DNA from: Diospyros lotus
Taxonomy: Eukaryota > Streptophyta > Magnoliopsida > Ericales > Ebenaceae
Length of the DNA stretch: 64,000 nt
Direction of reading: 5' to 3'
NCBI RefSeq assembly: GCF_014633365.1
Contig: NC_068347.1
Location: forward strand, 16,948,433 to 17,012,432
The notes below the pieces were generated by a model. That model was not told the DNA's origin and did not search any database. It saw nothing but the letters and a program-made list of their open reading frames with translations. Positions 60,571 to 64,000 of this stretch are shown one piece after another. Numbering within the stretch: position 1 is the stretch's first letter; each line of letters opens with the position of its first letter. Both the position numbers and the translations under genes were made by a program.

Positions 60571-60876
60571 ATGCCACTGCCTAGGGAAAGGGGGGCCAGG
60601 CAGACGAATTTAGCTGGAAATTTACATGACCGATTTGGGGAGAAGAACATGATTAATGTGACTGAGTTCAATAAATTAAGGCAGGAGAGATCGGTGATGG
60701 ATTATCAAGTTAGATTTGAGGAGCTAAGGTCCCTAATGTGGAGTACTCAACCAGCTCTGACGAAACACTATTTTGTATCAAGTTTTATTAAGGGACTGAA
60801 GGGCGAACTAAGGTCAATGGTCAAGATGATGATGCCTACAATCGTGAATCAAGCAGTGGAGAAAGCAAGGTTTTAG
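60571..60876 (+). pseudogene. Gypsy gag remnant in the pol-less element
   Basis: Reads LAGNLHDRFGEKNMINVTEF, NKLRQERSVMDYQVRFEELR, TKHYFVSSFIKGLKGELRSM and ends with a stop. It lines up with the gag of the 7192..12489 gypsy element ([31 protein letters not shown] versus [11 protein letters not shown]). An acidic open frame at 61003..61350 follows but shows no protease or reverse transcriptase motif. Confidence 0.85.
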
Positions 60877-61620
60877 GAACTTGCCTTGGAAGCCATTTTT
60901 GGAAAGCATGAGCTACAGCCTAACAGATCTACTAAAAGCAGCCAATAGATTGAAGGAGCCTCTAAGGCTGCAAATCATATCGAGCAAGAATCTGAGGGAA
61001 AATTGGAATTAGACTGGCCAGTTGTAACTAAAAACTCACACAATGAAGACAGATCAGACATGGATATTGGTGGGGATCACAATTTATATTTGCAGGAACC
61101 CGATAGAGTAACATCGAGAGATGAGGATGACGTTACAGATAGGTTCCATACCACTAATGAAAGACAGCCATGCAATGAGGACTTGGACCAAAGAAAGAAG
61201 CGGGAGGTTAAGGACTTGCACAATCCTACTGTTGCTTCGAGCTTTGATTTTGTTGTTACTTCAAAGGGTGTAGATCATTTACAAATGTTAGCTCTAGTAG
61301 AAATGGAGCAATTCAAACTGAATAAACAGGAGAACACTCATATGGCCTAGAAAATGATGGAAAATGAGTCTACTGCCATATGATTCAGGAGTTCGGACAC
61401 TAGAGAAAGGAGCGTTGGCATGGAGATCCTTGAGGTCTACAGTTTATGTCAGCAGGGTAAGAAAAGTAAAGGAACATAAGAGCGAAGAGAAAGAGTCCTA
61501 GAAGGAGAAGGAAAGAAAGAAAGAAAAATCCATCAGATCACGAAGGCAGGGATTGGATGAATAGTAGGGCCGATACCTTTAAGTTCTTGGGGACAAAAAC
61601 TCTCTCAAGAAGGGGGGAAT

Positions 61621-61912
61621 TGTCACGACCCCAAGGATATAATAGTCCTACAAATTATATGTTTCTTCTTTTGATTGTATTTTTTGTTATAATTGTTAGT
61701 ATATCCAATTGTAATAGGCTGGAGTAATTAGAGGACGATATGTTTGGAAAGATAATCCCATTTACCTCTCATCAATTCTCTCTCAATTGGCCTCTAATCT
61801 CTCTCTCTTTCTATGTAATTCTCTCCCCAATTCTTGTTGTATCTTTTCCCCCTTTCAATCTAATTTCCCTCAATTTCTTCCAAATTTCCATCCAAACTCT
61901 AGGGTCGTAACA
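61621..61912 (+). repeat. 3' LTR of the pol-less element
   Basis: TGTCACGACCCC...GTCGTAACA, 292 bases, directly after the polypurine tract. Confidence 0.88.
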
Positions 61913-62020
61913 CTAGCAAGATTGCCGGTGGTGCATTTACAGCTGCAGCCCCTTTTGTTATATCCCGCTTCAAAGTCCATGAGATGGACAGTCCCTTTGG
62001 AATAATTTTACTTAACTCCT
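61913..62020 (+). other. Short coding-like fragment
   Basis: Directly after the 3' LTR, the plus strand reads without stops: SKIAGGAFTAAAPFVISRFK, then VHEMDSPFGIILLNS. It could be a captured or ancient exon fragment. The family was not recognised. Confidence 0.3.
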
Positions 62021-62024
62021 TTTC

Positions 62025-62463
62025 ACCTTCGTTGAGATGGTCCTAGCACGGGTCCAGCAAAGGGTTCAAGGGCGGCCTATGAGTGGATTGACTTGGTCCC
62101 CTACGCTTATGCAGATGGCTTGGTCAACCAAGGACAAGTACCAAAGAGGACAAGGAGCTAGTACGGGAAGCAGGTTGGTGAGCTGGCACGTGATGAGATC
62201 ACAGGAGCTCAACTGAGTGACCGAAGTATTTGGATCAGACGCGCATCAGAAGCAACCAACATGCTCTTTGAGTCTGAGATAAAAGTTACCATTTATTGCA
62301 TTTCCATAATGTATGGTTTTGTTACATGCATATGGCTACTATCACTGTGTCACGTAAGAAACGATCCGTTTTTGTTGCTTATTTGTATGGTTTTTGAAGA
62401 AGTTTTAAAAACCAGATTATCTTCTTGCATCTACCGCTAAGCGTTAGCGCGTACAATCGTTGC
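62025..62463 (+). repeat. Copy of the repeat at 5740..6177
   Basis: Shares GGATTGACTTGGTCCCC, ATGGCTTGGT, CCAAGGACAAG, TGCATTTCCAT, TATGGTTTTGT and the tail CTTGCATCTACCGCTAAGCG with 5740..6177 in the same orientation. It is probably the tail of a copia LTR. Confidence 0.75.
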
Positions 62464-62591
62464 ATCCTTTCACCTTCATCCATCTGCACAGTCCAAATTC
62501 TTCAAAATCTACTGCGTATCACTACTACAATAACCACCTTGTTCTAATCAAAAATCAACTGGTAGGAACCCTAAATCACAACCAAGAAACT

Positions 62592-63040
62592 GTTGCTCTG
62601 ATACCAAATGTTAGGACTCTAATCCTAGCTAATGTTTTTTTTAAAGGTAGAACTAGAATTTGAGGGAGAAATAACAAAAATTGAGGGGGAAACAGACTGA
62701 AATTAGGGAGACTGACAAAAAGTAAGAGGAAAACCAAGAGAAATTGGGGAGAAATCTAGTAGAATTAAGGGGGAAATCAGAGAGAACAATAGGGGAAAAT
62801 GAGAGAATTCAATAAATTCTTAATAACTCATAACATGATCTGCACTCTGGGGTTACAAGTTTATATAAAAAGCTAACCAACAATTATTTTTGGCAGTTAC
62901 CATATCGTCCACACCCAATAATTGCTCCTAGATCACTCCACTATCTCCCCACTTTTCATAACTATAAATTACTTGTAAATAATACCCAATTACTCCAAGA
63001 ACATAACTATAAAAATAATGCAACTGCCCCTAATTAACTA
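62592..63040 (-). repeat. Copia LTR with adjoining primer site
   Basis: A primer-site RC TGCTCTGATACCA at about 62594..62606 is followed by an LTR-like block (AGGGAGAAATAAC, GGGGGAAATCAG units). On the minus strand this is the 5' LTR of an element whose interior (only ~130 bases) lies to the left. The right border abuts reverse transcriptase of the same orientation. Confidence 0.6.
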
Positions 63041-64000
63041 GTACGTTGTGACAAAATGCCATGCTTAGATCTAGCAACCTCAATACTCAAGAAATATTGT
63101 AGTTGAACCAAATCTTTAGTCTGAAAATGAATATGCAAATGAGCCTTCAATTGAGAAATCCCCTACTCATCATCACCAACAATGACAATATCATCAATAT
63201 AGACAACTAAGTAGAAAACACCACTAGGAGCATGGCAATGATAAATAAAATGGTCAGCTTAACTCCTACTTAAACCAAAGGATTGAACAACAAAACTAAA
63301 GTGACCAAACTAACACCGACGTAATTGTTTCAAACCAAACAATGACTTCTTAAGGTGACAAACCAAATGAAAAGACTTCCCTTGAGCAACAAACCCAAGT
63401 GGTTTCTTCATATAAACCTCCTCAAGAAGATCGACATGGAGGAAAGAATTTTTTATATCAAGCTGATGAAAAGGCAAATGTTTAATGGCAACCATGGAAA
63501 GAAACAAATGGACTGAAGCAATCTTAGCCACAAAAGAAAAGTTGTCACCATTGTCAAGACCAAACGAGCTTCCAATCTGTCAATAGAACCATCAGGACCA
63601 ACTTTAATAGTGAAAATTTAGCGACAACCAACCAAGGATTTCCTAAGAGGAAGAGGAACCAAATCCCAAGTCCCATTAGCAAGCAAAGCAAACATCTCCT
63701 CATCCATAGCATGATGCCAACCGGTGTGAGGAAGAGCCTCTACAACTGTTTTAGAAATAGAAATAGATGAAAGAGTAGAAACAAAGGTAAAATGGACGGA
63801 AGATCAACGATTATAGCTCAAAAAAAGTAAAAATAGGATGCGGATTACGAGAAGAACGAGTACCTCTACATAGAGAAGGGTGCACAAGATCAAAAACCAA
63901 AGGAATAATGACACATGTAGGAACTCCATCTGAAGGACTAGCATCTAAATCTGGAATAAAAGGTCGTGAATGACGTTAACATGTTAAGTGAGGATGAGAA
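63041..64000 (-). pseudogene. Ty1/copia reverse transcriptase, running off the window
   Basis: 63310..63531 reads MAKIASVHLFLSMVAIKHLP, FHQLDIKNSFLHVDLLEEVY and VCHLKKSLFGLKQLRRC. After a stop, VVYIDDIVIVGDDE (intact DD) and LQYFLSIEVARSKHG lie at 63060..63230. The N-terminal half continues to 64000 with frameshifts. Homology stops at 63041, where the LTR begins. Confidence 0.83.

Larger units (their letters stand above)
58257..61912 (+). mobile_element. Non-autonomous gypsy-type LTR element (gag only, no pol)
   Basis: The 5' LTR 58257..58571 and 3' LTR 61621..61912 share CACGA-CCCAAGGA, TATGTTTCTTCTTTTGATTG, TCAATTCTCTCTCAATTGGC and GGGTCGTAACA-like ends. A primer-site relative (TTTGGAATCAGAGTC) follows the 5' LTR. 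A strong polypurine tract AAGAAGGGGGGAAT precedes the 3' LTR. Flanks CCAGC / CTAGC look like a target duplication with one mismatch. The 3 kb interior codes only for a gag remnant. It is plus strand, opposite in orientation to MAP4K. Confidence 0.88.

Overview
This is nuclear DNA from a flowering plant, most likely a eudicot. It is AT-rich, its protein-coding gene is split by GT-AG introns, and it is full of Ty1/copia and Ty3/gypsy LTR retrotransposons with initiator-Met-tRNA-type primer sites, hAT DNA transposons and a Cassandra-type TRIM. The species cannot be named from the sequence.

Host gene. One host gene is supported. It encodes a MAP4K / germinal-centre-type serine/threonine kinase on the minus strand, occupying at least 631..38485. 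Seventeen coding exons read continuously in frame from the kinase alpha-C region (38485) to the stop codon (631), about 646 residues. The first coding exon or exons (glycine-rich loop and ATP-binding lysine) are not in the window. Three introns are inflated by transposons: 1082..14216, 17052..20737 and 21668..35607.

Layout of the gene body. 1..630 is 3' flank. 631..1081 holds the last two exons. 1082..14216 is an intron with a gypsy-like LTR/leader fragment, a plus-strand copia tail, DNA-transposon remnants and a nearly complete chromodomain gypsy element (7192..12489). 14217..17051 is the regulatory-tail exon cluster. 17052..20737 is an intron with a truncated copia. 20738..21667 holds kinase C-lobe exons. 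21668..35607 is an intron filled by one copia element (22284..35474) that itself carries a DNA element, a gypsy element, a second copia and a solo LTR, each with its own target-site duplication. 35608..38485 holds N-lobe and catalytic-loop exons.

Upstream part. 38486..64000 is either the remaining 5' intron or upstream flank. It holds a Cassandra-type TRIM with a 5S-rRNA-like promoter (39340..39979), a truncated plus-strand copia with two MITEs (40415..46088), and a gypsy gag/protease fragment split by a 9.7 kb hAT transposon (46423..56081). The hAT is itself split by a copia (48301..53637), which is split by a solo LTR (51298..52638); a small hAT derivative (55178..55913) also lies in the hAT. 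Then follow a pol-less gypsy-type element (58257..61912), a repeat shared with 5740..6177, and a copia LTR joined to reverse transcriptase.

No new biological system is evident. The main interest is the nesting order that can be read from duplicated target sites, a kinase gene whose frame survives megainsertions in its introns, and several catalytic-residue losses in the transposons.
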